From contig CANQRW010000003.1 of NCBI GenBank assembly GCA_947626365.1, positions 46,161 through 110,160 on the forward strand: a DNA stretch of 64,000 bases. The letters run 5' to 3'. Numbering within the stretch: position 1 is the first letter of the stretch; each line of letters opens with the position of its first letter. Shown here one piece after another: positions 44,283-54,700 of the stretch. Both the position numbers and the translations under genes were made by a program. The notes under the pieces were generated by a model. That model did not search any database. It had not been told where the DNA came from and saw only the letters and a program-made list of their open reading frames with translations. Origin of the DNA: an uncultured Lachnospiraceae bacterium (lineage in GTDB: Bacteria > Bacillota > Clostridia > Lachnospirales > Lachnospiraceae).

Positions 44283-44291
44283 CCTCAAAAA

Positions 44292-44678
44292 TCAATGTTC
44301 GTCTTCCATGTTCACGCCTGCAATCCTGATATTCACATCCAGCACAGACAGGCCCGTCATATTCTCAATAGCGGTCTTCACCTTATCCTGAACCTTCTCG
44401 GAAACTGCAGGAATACTGTATCCGTATTTCATAATCAGGGACAGATCCACCGATACATGCTCTTCCGTCACGTCTACCTTCACGCCCTTGGACAGATTCT
44501 TCATGCCCAGTTTGCTGACCCATTCATTGGTGATATTGCCGGCCATGGAATCCACGCCCTCCACCTCGGTAGCAGCCAGACCCGCGATAATGGCTACGAC
44601 CTCATCAGCGATCTGCACCTCGCCGATTCTGTCTTTCTCATATACTTTATGAGTATTTCTGCTCTCAGCTTCATTCAT
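44292..44678 (-). CDS. Asp23/Gls24-family envelope stress protein
   Basis: A 128-residue Asp23 protein: VQIADEVVAIIAGLAATEVEG, then SMAGN, with a C-terminal VNIRIAGVNME. In Firmicutes the paralogue next to nusB (YqhY in bacilli) is linked to envelope/lipid metabolism. ATG 44678 is chosen for AGGAGG 9 bases upstream, over ATG 44696. First gene of the long housekeeping operon, with a clear promoter upstream. Confidence 0.9.
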   Translation of the reverse strand: MNEAESRNTHKVYEKDRIGEVQIADEVVAIIAGLAATEVEGVDSMAGNITNEWVSKLGMKNLSKGVKVDVTEEHVSVDLSLIMKYGYSIPAVSEKVQDKVKTAIENMTGLSVLDVNIRIAGVNMEDEH

Positions 44679-44713
44679 GGCGGTCAACCTCCTCATAATC
44701 CTATAGTAGCCTT

Positions 44714-44741
44714 ATTATAGCAAAAATACTCCTGTTTGCAA
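44714..44741 (-). promoter_or_regulatory. Promoter of the asp23-to-recN operon
   Basis: Minus strand -35 TTGCAA (44736-44741), 16-bp spacer, -10 TATAAT (44714-44719), about 35 bases before the start codon. Confidence 0.65.
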
Positions 44742-44794
44742 AGGTCTTTTTATGTTTATGCCGAATCGTTTATGCCGAATTTGACCGATTCCGT

Positions 44795-45637
44795 CTAATT
44801 GTCCAGATTCAGCAGCGTGATAATAATGTTTTCGGCCCCTACCTCCGCCTTTCTCTTGACCACGTCCTCAATCTGGGCCCTCTGGGGATCCGTGATGGAA
44901 GCCGCGTTGATGACCACATCCACCTTGTCGGCGGAAATGCTGACCACCGGGTCCGCAAATCCTTTCGCCATGAGAAGCGTCTCCGCCGCGTTCTCCTTCT
45001 CCGCGATCTCCGTCAGCTCAATCATGCTCTGGATCGCTTCCTGCTTGGCTGACTCCTCGATTGCCGTATTGTTGATAATGTTCAGCAGCGTCTCCTTGTT
45101 CCTGGCCCGGACCTGCTCCCGGCTCAACTGAACCCCAGCTATGTAATCGGACACACTCATGCCGCTGGTGAGAATGGCCTCCCCGGGATTTTCAAAACCG
45201 GTTTCAGCTCCGCCTTCCTCTCCGGTATTGTCGGCAAGGGAAGTGCCGGCAGGCTGTCCGGACGTCCCCGTATCCGACGCCAATGCGCTGTCTTCCCCAT
45301 TCCCTTCAGATGCCCCAGCATTGCTTTCCGTCCCTGCATCGGAAGCCAGGGATTCCGCTTCCTCAATCTGATCCCAGTCCTGGTCCAGGCTCTGAATCTC
45401 CTCGTAATCGCCCTGCAGATTCAGGTAATTCTGGTTCTCCGCCAGGATATCTTCCTGAGAAATATCCGTGGCGCCTGCCTCATAGGCCCCGCTGTCCTCC
45501 AGCTTCGCCTTCTGCGCGTAGTTCAGATATCCCGCCGCCGCTATCATAATCGCCAGTGTCGTGACGATGATCTGGTTTCTGCGGAATAATTTCTTCATAT
45601 TGACGTTTTTAAGGTCTTTCCCAAATTTCAGTTTCAT
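44795..45637 (-). CDS. spoIIIAH: Stage III sporulation protein AH
   Basis: A 280-residue SpoIIIAH. It has a short basic N-terminus and one transmembrane helix (about 20-38, IIVTTLAIMIAAAGYLN). A long Glu/Ser/Gly-rich linker of about 100 residues is followed by the C-terminal YscJ/FliF-like ring-building domain (SREQVRARNKETLLNIINN, then VDVVINAASITDPQRAQIEDVV). In sporulation it forms the mother-cell half of the channel with SpoIIQ. Here it is alone: spoIIIAA-AG, normally directly upstream, are not in the window. A sigma-E-like promoter precedes it. ATG 45637 has AAGGAG 9 bases upstream. Confidence 0.88.
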   Translation of the reverse strand: MKLKFGKDLKNVNMKKLFRRNQIIVTTLAIMIAAAGYLNYAQKAKLEDSGAYEAGATDISQEDILAENQNYLNLQGDYEEIQSLDQDWDQIEEAESLASDAGTESNAGASEGNGEDSALASDTGTSGQPAGTSLADNTGEEGGAETGFENPGEAILTSGMSVSDYIAGVQLSREQVRARNKETLLNIINNTAIEESAKQEAIQSMIELTEIAEKENAAETLLMAKGFADPVVSISADKVDVVINAASITDPQRAQIEDVVKRKAEVGAENIIITLLNLDN

Positions 45638-45677
45638 AAGACGGCACTCCTTTTCCCAAAACCTCTTTCGTACTTTC

Positions 45678-45704
45678 ATTGTATGTGCCGCCTTCCTATT
45701 TTAT
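45678..45704 (-). promoter_or_regulatory. Sigma-E-type promoter of spoIIIAH
   Basis: Minus strand -10 element CATACAAT (45678-45685) matches the sigma-E consensus CATACAnT. An ATA at 45702-45704, 16 bases upstream, fits the -35 core. The predicted start lies about 35 bases from the ATG. Confidence 0.55.
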
Positions 45705-45744
45705 CACCCATTCCGCCAAAGACTTTTCCGAAAATTCCCGGGGC

Positions 45745-45843
45745 GTCCTAATCTCCGGCAAATCTGGATTGCCTTAATCCCCGGCAAATCTGGATGCCTT
45801 AATCTCTGACAGCTCCCGGACTGTCCTAATCTTCGGCAAGGCC
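45745..45843. repeat. Four degenerate ~26-bp repeats upstream of spoIIIAH
   Basis: Units start at 45745, 45771, 45796 and 45823 with the core CCTTAATCTCCGGCAAATCTGG; the first two are nearly identical. They lie in the 405-base gap between spoIIIAH and GH2 (45638-46042). The rest of that gap holds the sigma-E-like promoter, the 46-bp repeat and a terminator. Confidence 0.65.
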
Positions 45844-45863
45844 GCAGGCCGCTTCCACTCCAT

Positions 45864-45909
45864 AATACAAGCAACGCGTCACTGGCGCTTTGTTTGCATA
45901 CTGACGTAA
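45864..45909. repeat. 46-bp repeat, copy A (left border of the surface island)
   Basis: Same orientation as copy B at 56934-56979, with 4 mismatches in 46. Core elements: AATACAA, then GCGTCACTGGCGCT (a 6-bp stem with triloop ACT when the flanking A is included), then TTTGCATACTGACGTAA. Both copies could fold as a small hairpin next to a T- or A-rich run. Confidence 0.8.
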
Positions 45910-45946
45910 TACAATGGGATGTTGCAGAAATATTCACTACAGCCCC

Positions 45947-45960
45947 TTGCATACTGACGT
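45947..45960. repeat. Extra copy of the 14-bp motif TTGCATACTGACGT
   Basis: The end motif of the 46-bp repeat (also at 45894-45907 and 56964-56977) appears again here, next to the GH2 terminator. In B the motif is also directly beside a terminator. Confidence 0.7.
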
Positions 45961-45971
45961 TAAACGGGCGA

Positions 45972-46005
45972 ACAGGCGGCGGAGTTGGGCTTCTCCGTCG
46001 CCTGT
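45972..46005 (-). terminator. Terminator-like hairpin after the GH2 gene
   Basis: ACAGGCGGCGGAG (45972-45984) pairs with CTCCGTCGCCTGT (45993-46005), one mismatch. On the minus strand it is followed by TCGCCCGTTTAACG. It lies about 40 bases after the GH2 stop. Confidence 0.55.
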
Positions 46006-46042
46006 CCTGAGGGAATTTACTCGTAAGCTTATTCAGTTCGAT

Positions 46043-47806
46043 TTATTTCTTATCGTTAATCTTCTTAATCATATCCGGGGCAAATTTGTATCGATGATCC
46101 CTGGTCAGAAGACCGTTGGCCTCCTGCTCGATATCCGTAAGCTGGGTGTAGCAGAAACCGTTCATCAGATCCGCATCATAGACGGCGGTGACAATACGCT
46201 CATACTCTGCCAGGAAATCTTCATCCGCGACTGTGGTGTACCCCCACTCCTCCGAATCTCCCCGGATTGCCGCGTCCCTGGAATCATCCGGCTCCTTATC
46301 GGTCCCTAACGTAATGCCTCCGCACTCCGTCAGCACTACCGGCTGTCTCTCATAGACGAATCCCTGAGCAAAAGGCAGCCGCTCCATCAGCTCCGTAAAC
46401 CGGTCCTCCTGCTTTAACGCCCAGGCAAACCGTTCGTGCTGCGCATAGTCATCCCTTTCTCCGTGACGGTAGCTGTGAATCGCGCAGATATCCGTGTCCA
46501 CCATCTCCCAGCCGTCATTGGAGATGACCAGCCTGGTTCCGTCCAAGGCCTTGGCCATGAAGTAGAGGGATCTGGCAAACGCCTGCTGCTGCGGGTTGTC
46601 ATAGATTCTCGGAACTCCCCAGCTCTCATTCAGCATGCCCCAGACCACAATGCAGGGATGGCTGTAATCTCTCTGGATAACGTCTGTCCATTCCTTCAGG
46701 AACTCTGCGGCAGCCTGCGGCGTATAGGACCAGAAGCTTGCCATAGCCTCCCATACCAGGAATCCAAGCTTATCCGCCCAGTACAGAAATCTCGGGTCTT
46801 CCACCTTCTCATGCTTCCGGCACCCGTTAAAACCCATGGCCTTGCACTTCCGTATATCGTCGATATAGGCCTGGTCGGAAGGGGCTGTCACCAGCCCTTC
46901 CTCCCAATACCCCTGGTCTAAGACCAGTTTATGATAATACGGCTGATTGTTTAAGTACAGCCGGCCGTTTTCCACGTGAATCTTCCTCATTCCAAAATAA
47001 GAGGCGACTCTGTCTGTCTCTGTGCCACTTTCGTCCTCTACCCGCATGACTACGTCATAAAGCTGCGGATTCTCCGGGCTCCAGTAGTTTCCAACAAAGT
47101 GGAAAGAACCCTCCATGGCCCTTTTCCGGAAAACGTCAACGGTAAGACTGCATTGCAATCGTCCGCATATCATGCTTCCCCGGAAGATCTCCTTCTCCCC
47201 GAAACGAATGTCCATATGGACACTGCAGGGAAGATGCGCTGTCTCCGACAGCCGGAAATCGATCTTCACTGTGCCTTCGTCAATGTCCGGCGTAAACCGG
47301 ACCCAATTCAGGCTCGTCCTATCAACCGGCTCCAGCCATACGCTTTGCCAGATGCCGGTGCTGGGAGTATACCAGATAAATCTGGACTTCTCCTCCCAGA
47401 ACTGCTTCCCCCGGGCGATGGTCTCATCATCAAGAGGGTCCTCCGCTTTCACCACTATAGTCTCTTCTTTCCAGTTCAGATACTCCGTAATGTCGAAAGC
47501 AAAGGGCGTCTGTCCTCCTGTATGGCCCCCCACACAAAAGCCGTTGATGAACACCCTGCACCGGTAGTCCACCGCCCCGAAGCGGAGGAGCACGCTTCTT
47601 CCCCTCCAGCCTTCAGGAACAATGAACTTTCTCTTATATATAACCATACTATCCTTGATCCGGATCCCTACTCCGCTGAGCCTGCTCTGGCAGACAAAAG
47701 GTACCTCGATCTCTGCCTGCTCAGCTCCCCAGCAAAAATCCCAGCGGCCATTCAGACTTAACCATTCTCTTCTGACAAAATCCGGTCTCGGATATTCCCC
47801 TCTCAT
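46043..47806 (-). CDS. Glycoside hydrolase family 2 protein
   Basis: A 587-residue GH2 enzyme. An N-terminal jelly-roll (SLNGRWDFCWG, FGAVDYRCRVFINGFCVGGH), an Ig-like domain and a C-terminal TIM barrel are present. Acid/base Glu is in GMLNESWG (about E394) and the nucleophile in VVLTECGG (about E494). The compact size resembles the beta-glucuronidase/beta-galactosidase-like short GH2 proteins. No signal peptide, so it acts on imported glycosides. The substrate is not determined; the usual beta-glucuronidase NxK motif was not found. Own promoter about 100 bases upstream, with CGGTTGA/TCAACCG arms around it. Confidence 0.88.
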   Translation of the reverse strand: MRGEYPRPDFVRREWLSLNGRWDFCWGAEQAEIEVPFVCQSRLSGVGIRIKDSMVIYKRKFIVPEGWRGRSVLLRFGAVDYRCRVFINGFCVGGHTGGQTPFAFDITEYLNWKEETIVVKAEDPLDDETIARGKQFWEEKSRFIWYTPSTGIWQSVWLEPVDRTSLNWVRFTPDIDEGTVKIDFRLSETAHLPCSVHMDIRFGEKEIFRGSMICGRLQCSLTVDVFRKRAMEGSFHFVGNYWSPENPQLYDVVMRVEDESGTETDRVASYFGMRKIHVENGRLYLNNQPYYHKLVLDQGYWEEGLVTAPSDQAYIDDIRKCKAMGFNGCRKHEKVEDPRFLYWADKLGFLVWEAMASFWSYTPQAAAEFLKEWTDVIQRDYSHPCIVVWGMLNESWGVPRIYDNPQQQAFARSLYFMAKALDGTRLVISNDGWEMVDTDICAIHSYRHGERDDYAQHERFAWALKQEDRFTELMERLPFAQGFVYERQPVVLTECGGITLGTDKEPDDSRDAAIRGDSEEWGYTTVADEDFLAEYERIVTAVYDADLMNGFCYTQLTDIEQEANGLLTRDHRYKFAPDMIKKINDKK

Positions 47807-47869
47807 AAAACCAATCCCCTTATTCCCTTCTCCGTCCTGTGCCCCCCAATACTCTAAATCATTGCGCTG

Positions 47870-47940
47870 CTAAACTTTAGTAAAACTTATTCGGTTGATT
47901 ACATGTGTATTTTAACAAAATTTCAACAGTATGTCAACCG
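47870..47940 (-). promoter_or_regulatory. GH2 promoter with inverted repeats
   Basis: Minus strand -35 TTGACA (47932-47937), 17-bp spacer, -10 TAAAAT (47909-47914). TCAACCG (47934-47940) overlaps the -35 and has its inverse CGGTTGA at 47892-47898, near the transcription start. CTAAA-C-TTTAG (47870-47880) is a separate palindrome in the leader. The remainder of the 318-base gap (47807-48124) is AT-rich with no gene seen. Confidence 0.6.
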
Positions 47941-48124
47941 TTTTTGGCAGCGGAATCCAAAAATCTTTTATTTTTCAGATTTTTAAAATGCCGTCAATTT
48001 AAATCATTTACCATTTTCAACGCATTTTAACTGTTGTCAGGTAAAAATATGTTGAATTTTTGTAAAACGTCACGAAACACCTTGACCAATCTTCTACACT
48101 TTTTAATCCATACGATTCTCTGCT

Positions 48125-48562
48125 TCAGCCGTTTTCCAGCGCGCTGTCAATGAGTTTTACAAGCGCCAGGCTGCTGTCAAAGGCCATCTTTTTCTGCCGC
48201 TCTACCCACAGCACGTCCCCCTGCCAGGTAGCGTTCTGCCGGAATTTTACATAGACTACAAAAGTGGCCAGCCGGCCTTTTCGGCTCCATATCCATTCTG
48301 TATGCCGCTCTGCCTCCGCATCCTTTTTGAATCCTGACGCGCCCTTCTCTTCCCGAAATGACCGCAGCTGCGTGGCGCTCTGGGGGAAATTCCATCTGTC
48401 ATACATCTGTTCCATGTGAAAAAGCATATCTGTCATGTTGTAAAAATCCACCGGCGTCTCCCGATACTGGTCCCATATCTTCCCCACATAATCCTTATTC
48501 TTCTTCGCCTCGTCAATACATATACAGACCAGGTCCGGCGCGTACATCCTGTACTCTGCCAT
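48125..48562 (-). CDS. Uncharacterised 'TWQG' family protein, long form
   Basis: A 145-residue protein of unknown function. Its N-terminal half (SMAEYRMYAPDLVCICIDEA onward) is helical and has no known motif. The C-terminal ~45 residues (FVVYVKFRQNATWQGDVLWV, then ERQKKMAFDSSLALVKLIDSAL) form a beta-rich motif that is repeated in the 70-residue protein at 55740-55952. I recall the same signature in many Lachnospiraceae hypothetical proteins. ATG 48562 has AAGGAG 9 bases upstream. It lies downstream of the giant surface protein gene but has its own promoter, which is shared in form with the promoter of its paralogue. Confidence 0.72.
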   Translation of the reverse strand: MAEYRMYAPDLVCICIDEAKKNKDYVGKIWDQYRETPVDFYNMTDMLFHMEQMYDRWNFPQSATQLRSFREEKGASGFKKDAEAERHTEWIWSRKGRLATFVVYVKFRQNATWQGDVLWVERQKKMAFDSSLALVKLIDSALENG

Positions 48563-48608
48563 ACTCACACACTCCTTCCAGGTACAAAACCAATAATGTT
48601 CCGATTTT

Positions 48609-48645
48609 ATTATACCAGTTGTCCTATTACCTGACCTCTCACATG
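48609..48645 (-). promoter_or_regulatory. Extended -10 promoter with conserved upstream element (copy 1)
   Basis: Minus strand extended -10 TGGTATAAT (-10 at 48609-48614). Eight bases upstream begins the element whose plus-strand form is CCTATTACCTGACCTCTC, then ACATG (48623-48645). The same element occurs upstream of the paralogue (55993-56015) at identical spacing, with no sigma-A -35 box. Confidence 0.65.
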
Positions 48646-48673
48646 AAGAAGCTTTTTTGTCTCTTTCTGCAGA

Positions 48674-48711
48674 AATACCCGGCCGGGTCTTTCCGAACCT
48701 GGCCGGGTATT
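48674..48711 (-). terminator. Hairpin after the giant surface protein gene
   Basis: AATACCCGGCCGGGT (48674-48688) pairs with ACCTGGCCGGGTATT (48697-48711) around CTTTCCGA, with one mismatch. It lies about 55 bases past the stop codon. Only a short T stretch follows on the minus strand. Confidence 0.6.
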
Positions 48712-48766
48712 GTCATAACACTTCATCTTTAAAACCTCGGATTCACAAAATCCATTCACGCGGATT

Positions 48767-51700
48767 TCACTGCTCCGAATCCTCTTTCTTCCGGAAGCCA
48801 AGGAATGCAAACGCTCCCATGAGACCCAGTGCTGCCAGAGCAATCGCTCCAACTACACCTACCGGTGTCTCATCGCCGGTCTGCGGCGCCAGGAACGCCA
48901 GCGGCACATCCTCATCAAGAATCTCCATCGTACCTAACGGTACCTGGCTGTCCGGGAAGTTGGCCAGAGGTGTGGGGTTATCCGGAATACTGGTTCCAGG
49001 ATTGCCGCCGGGACCTCCGCCCGGATTACCGCCGCCCGGGTTGCCGCCTCCGGTCGGATACTTCTCAATCACTACTTCGTTGGAAGGAATATCTGTCGGC
49101 GGCTCATTCGGATCCTCAGGATTATCCGGATTGTTGTCATAATAGGTGGCTCCGATATTTCTCCAGGTACGCCTGTTGTTGCCGTCCGGTATCCTGACTA
49201 CAAAGCTGACCTCCTTGCTCTCTCCTACTGCCAGATCTCCGACCGCCCAGTCGATTATCTGGCGGCCTGCCGCATCTGCGGTCACAGTTCCGCCGTTAGC
49301 ATTGACCAATGTCAGCTGCTCAGGTTCATAAGGAACCGTATCCTTCACATGGACGTTAATTGCCTTGGACTGTCCATTGTTGGTCACCTTCAGGTAGTAG
49401 GTAACCTCATCTCCTCCATAAACCCTCATCAGATCTTTGGTCCGCTCTCCGCCATTTCTGGACTGGAACTTCTCAATGATCACATGAGGCGGATACTCAT
49501 CAATCTGTACCTCATTGGACGGAGTCTCCTTCGGCGGCTCCTCCGGATCCTCAGGATTATCCGGATTATTCTCATAATAAGTCGATGCTACATTAAGCCA
49601 CTTTGTATATTTCCTGACTGCAGGCACTTTCACGCTGAAGCTGACGGTTCTGGTCTGGTCATCCTGCACTACAACTTCGCTGTCGGGAATCGGCTCATAC
49701 TTATACGAGTCCTCCGTTACAATAACTCCGTCTTCATCAATATACTCTCTTGTAACCTTCTCGTCAGATTTTCTCAGATACTCACCTGCCGCATTGCGGT
49801 TGCCGGGCATGTCACCCAAATCCCAGATGATTGTCTTGCCATCTTCCTGAAGCACTCCGTCGTCATGGATTTCCACCAGTTCCAGGCCTTCCGGTACCAT
49901 ATCCTTAACATGTACATCAACGGCTTCTTCGGAACCGGAACTGTGTACTGTCAGATAGTATGTGACGACGTCATCTGCATTGACAGTTCTCGGCGGCTCA
50001 TAGTCCTTGTTGCGGTCGCCTTCATTGACCTGCTGCTCCTTCTCAATCGTAACCTTCGGAACTCCCTCGCCGGAATATACCGTATTGCTCCGATAAACCG
50101 GATTGTTCTTCGGGTCGTCCCCAGGATCGTCCGGATCCTTCGGACCGTCATATCTTCCGCTGGTAGTATATGCCGTATTCTCCCAGGTAAGGACTCCCGT
50201 ATTGTTAGTCGCATCCGGTATCGTGGCCTTGAACGATACTGTTATCTTCTCACCTGCCTCCAGTTTGTCAAACAGCCATACAAGCGTTCTGCTTCCTTCG
50301 TCATATTCTGCCTTATCATAATCGGAAACATTCTCGGGCTGCATCTCAAACTTCAGTCCTTCCGGAACCTGATCCCAGATTCTCACATCCAGCGCGTCAG
50401 AAGGCGTCGCTTTCGTGGCATCCGCGGGCGTTGCCGGATTGGTTACGGTCAGATAATAAGTGATCGTATCGCCTTCGATAAAGTATACCGGTTCTTTCGT
50501 GCGGCCAGTTTCATTCTTTTCCTGTTCCTTCTCAATGGTCAGCTTCGGCGGATTATACGTATTGGTAAATACAATCTTGTCTGCGCTGCCGCCATTTCTG
50601 GTGAGCTTCTTACTCGCCTGCAGTTTTCCGGTCTTCGGATTCAGCTTAACCGTCACAACCAGGGTATATACCGCCGGATCATAATCGATGCTGCTTTCTT
50701 TGAGTTCGTCTTCAATCAGTTCTCGGATCTCGTAAGTGTAGACGCCCTCATGCTCAAATGTAATCTTACCGAATCGGAACGAACCGTCAGCTTCATTGCT
50801 TACAACAACTGGCCCTACAGGCAGCGGAATCTCGACCTCTTCATCATAGTATTCAAATTCTTTCTCTGAATACTGTTGTTTGTCAATGGTTTCGCCTGTC
50901 TTGGATTTAATCGTAGTTACAGTACGGCCATCTTCCGTGTCCTCTTTCTCAACAGTACCAAACTTGAAGTCCTCGGCCTCTTTTCCGGACAGATCCGGCA
51001 GCATCGTATTGATGTCAGGCTTCACCTCCGGCTCTTTATCATCACCGGTTTCCTCGCCATTTCCCTCAGACTCTTCCTCACCGGCAGGCTGTGTATCCGC
51101 GCTGTTCTCCTGCGATTTGCCGGACTCATTATCCTCTTCCGATCCAGAGCCTCTGATAATCTCAGTCTCAGGAGTATCTCCCGTAATGCCGGCTTTCTCT
51201 TTCACATCATCCAGATCCACGGACAATTTAGGAAGCGATGATTCAGTCGGTGCCGGCTTCTCTTCCGGTGCACTCGTCACAGGAGTATCTTTTGAACCAT
51301 CTCCCTGTTCATCCTCTGTCCCGGATGACTCCACAGACGTTTCCGCTTCTGCCTGTATCTTCTGTGTCTCTTCCTCGGCAAGCACTATCGTCTTCACAAA
51401 TTCTCTGTAATATGCTACTTCCGTCTGCACTGTAACTTCTGAAGCAGGCTTCTGCTCAGGCTCTTCTGACTTTTCAGAAGTATGGTTCTCCTCGATTACA
51501 GATGTCCCTGTCAGCGGCATAATACCATAGTTCTCTTCGCCGGATTCTTCCGTCTCTTTCTCAGTCGCTTCTGAAGACTCAACAGGCTCTGCGTCTTTCT
51601 CAGAAGAAGCGGTCGTCTCCGTCTCATCCTGTGAAGTCTCCTTCTCAGGCTCCGTCGCTTCTGTTGATGCTTCCGTTGAAGTTTCTGTTGATTCTTCTGT

Positions 51701-54700
51701 TGGGGCTTCTGCAGAAGACTCTGTCGATGCCTCCGTGGTATTCTCATCATCTGTATATTCTGTGTGAATATCAAACAACGGTACCTCTATCCTCGGAAGC
51801 TGCAGATCCGGTTCGCCGTCATGATCCACATCCTGCTTAGGTGCTTCAAATCCGCCTTCCAGTTCTTCCTTCGGAGTGATCTTCTTCTCGGCCTTCATGG
51901 GCGTCGCCACTTTCACATCCTTCGGAATGATCTCGAACCGGAAATCTCCTGCCTTGAGGTCTTTCTTCTCAAGGACTTTCACGCCCTCAACCCAAATCCA
52001 AACATTTTCCGTAATGTTATAACTGTTGATGAACTGGATTCCATCATCAATGCCGCTAATTTCCGTCTCTGTCGTGAAACCCTTTCCGCCATAATCCTGA
52101 GTATCGCATTTGAAGACTTTGTAGACCAGGCTGTGTTCATCCGGATTATAAGTCACGCTAAGCTTTATGTTATACGTAATCGGGTCATAATTAATTCCCT
52201 GCTTACTCTCATCGGCGATTTCCTTGACGGTGTACATATAGTCACCGACTTCCGTATACTCGACATCCTCAAAGAATGTAATCTTACCATCTTTGTCATT
52301 GTGTACGGTAACCACATTCTTAATGGGATCGCTGGCCGGGTTACCCGATGCCGGAGTGAGCGTAAACGTAAACTCTCCATCCTGTACCGGCCGATCTTCC
52401 ATATGTTTCATGCCATAAAGGCTCGCCAGTCCTGTCGGAGCATAGGTGTTGGTGAAATGGACTTCCGTTCCTTTATTTCCATGTTTTACAATGTTGCCGA
52501 AAGCGCCATTGCCGTCTTTAATGTAATTATTGCCAAAATCCACCACACTCTTCAGGCTGTATCCGCCTTTAATCTGATCTCCGGTCAGGTTCTCATCTAC
52601 CCGGAAGCCTTCACCATCCTGTACAAGAGTGGAATTTTTAATTGGAAGTCCGGTAAACTTAATCCCCTCGTTGTGCTTCAGAGTGATTGTCGCTGCACCA
52701 TTCCCATCAAATGATACAGATCTGACATTCTCTTGACCAGCTTCATCTTTAGAAACAGTCCACTTGATCTCCCCCATATTCACCTCAATAGTTCCCATCT
52801 TCGCAGTCAATGTTTTGCCAGCAAATTTGGAACCCAAGTTAAGTGTGAAGGTAAATGCTTCGTCTGTATCAACCGTCACTCCCTTAGCGGGGACTACGCG
52901 CTTAGTGATAAGAAGGGAACCATTCGGAACATACACATATGCGTTATTACCCAATTTGCTCTCAACTTCATTACCGCTCTTATCCGGCTCATACGCATTT
53001 TCATAAGTCTCCGTCTTATTAGAAGTTTTAGGCTCAGATTGGTCCGGTGTTGGCGTATCCCTTTGGGGTTCTTTTCCCTTTTGATAATATTCTCTCTCCT
53101 TCTCCTTATAATAATCATTATCTGGATTGGGTTCAAAAGTTGTCTTAACAGATGTGCCGCTGGATTCTTCATACTTGCTCCAGTCATTCGTGAAAAACTT
53201 AATATTGCCATTCTCATCCACATTACGCGGATTTTCAAGATAGCTGGAAGATACGCGGCCCAAATCTATGTTGCCATCTTCATCAACAATGGAAAGGCCC
53301 ACCTTATAATACAGCCGAAGCGGTTCTTCTTTATTAACTGAATACTCATAAGTATTTGCGCCGCTCTTAACAAGACTTGCAACACTAACAGGCAGTGCTG
53401 CGGCAGGGATTTTAACAGTAAGCGTCTCTTTCCCATTTTCCGCTTTTTCTACCGTAACAATTATATCTTTAAGATTGAATTCCTTATTATATTTATCATC
53501 ACCTTCCGCAGCATTTTTATTAATACCATAGCCTGGATTACCAATTACAGTATACGCCAGTTCAAGGGTTCTCGTATTACCATCCCCATACTGCGTAAGC
53601 GTTCCGCTGTATGTCTTTCCAAACAGCTCTATGGTCATGTAGTCGCCCTTAATCTCCATATAGTCACCGATTGGATCGCTGTAAGTCAGATACTCACCTG
53701 TAGCTGGCTTGACTGGACTGAATACAGATTTGCTGTCGGATGATACTAATTCCTTAAAAATATCTTCAATCTTATTACTTGCTGAATCAGTAGTTGAGGC
53801 TCTTTTGGCCTGCTCAACGTAATTTAAATATTCTGTCGTTATATTTTTTCTTTCATCCTCCGGTATATTTGGAAGTTTCATTTCTTGTGGTTCTTCGACA
53901 ATCCAAAAATTATTATGCGAAAATCCTGTATCTCTATAGCTTTCCGTATACCCTTTAATCCTTGCATCTCTATCAGCATTTGTAAATTTATTTGCATTCG
54001 GTACCTCCATATATTTCAGAGATTTCAGGGCTCCACTTCTCCACTCAGCAAGGAGGCTTTTTTTATTTCTTTCTCCTATAAAAGCTTCTTTAACCGCATC
54101 TTTAAGCGCTCTGCTGACGACATAAGTGTCATCACCATTCTTTCCTGTGTTTTGTAAATACTTACCTACGTAATGAATCCAATTCGCCTGGGCAAGACCT
54201 GCGCTGGGATTCATCAAAGGTTCATTCGTGTTAGCACCGGCCTGGGCAGCTTCTCCTATACCTGCTATTTCCTTAGCCTCAGGCATATCTACAGAAATAG
54301 TAGAAACAAATTTATTTTCATCTCCAATATCATATGCTTCATTAACTCTTCTACTCATATATCCTGCAGTTATCAATGTACTAAGCAGTATATATTCTTG
54401 TGTCGTTTTATAGTAATCTGCAACATCTTTTTTACCATCAGCTTGGCTGTTAGCCATTAATTCATACTTATATAAATCCGTTTCATCCGTAGGGTTATGC
54501 TCTTTGATAAATTGATTCCAAGATTTTCCTATAAAGTCAGCCTCCTTGGACGTCCACTCGCCATTCTCGGATAAGGTTCCCCCCTTATCCTTAATCAAAT
54601 CATTAACAAATCCCGCAGATTCCAATTTGTCCGGAGATGTCAGCTTACCCGTTTCATTAATCCAAGCATTGTTTTTGATTGCATCCGTTGCCTGACCATC

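Noticed and set aside
45704..45952. A possible 82-codon gene upstream of spoIIIAH
   Set aside because: It is built entirely from the ~26-bp repeats and the 46-bp repeat copy A and has no ribosome site. It is best explained as a repeat-derived frame.
48767..49060. A nearby sortase gene to go with the LPxTG-like anchor
   Set aside because: I looked on both sides of the surface island for a TLxTC-type sortase and found none in the window; it must be encoded elsewhere.
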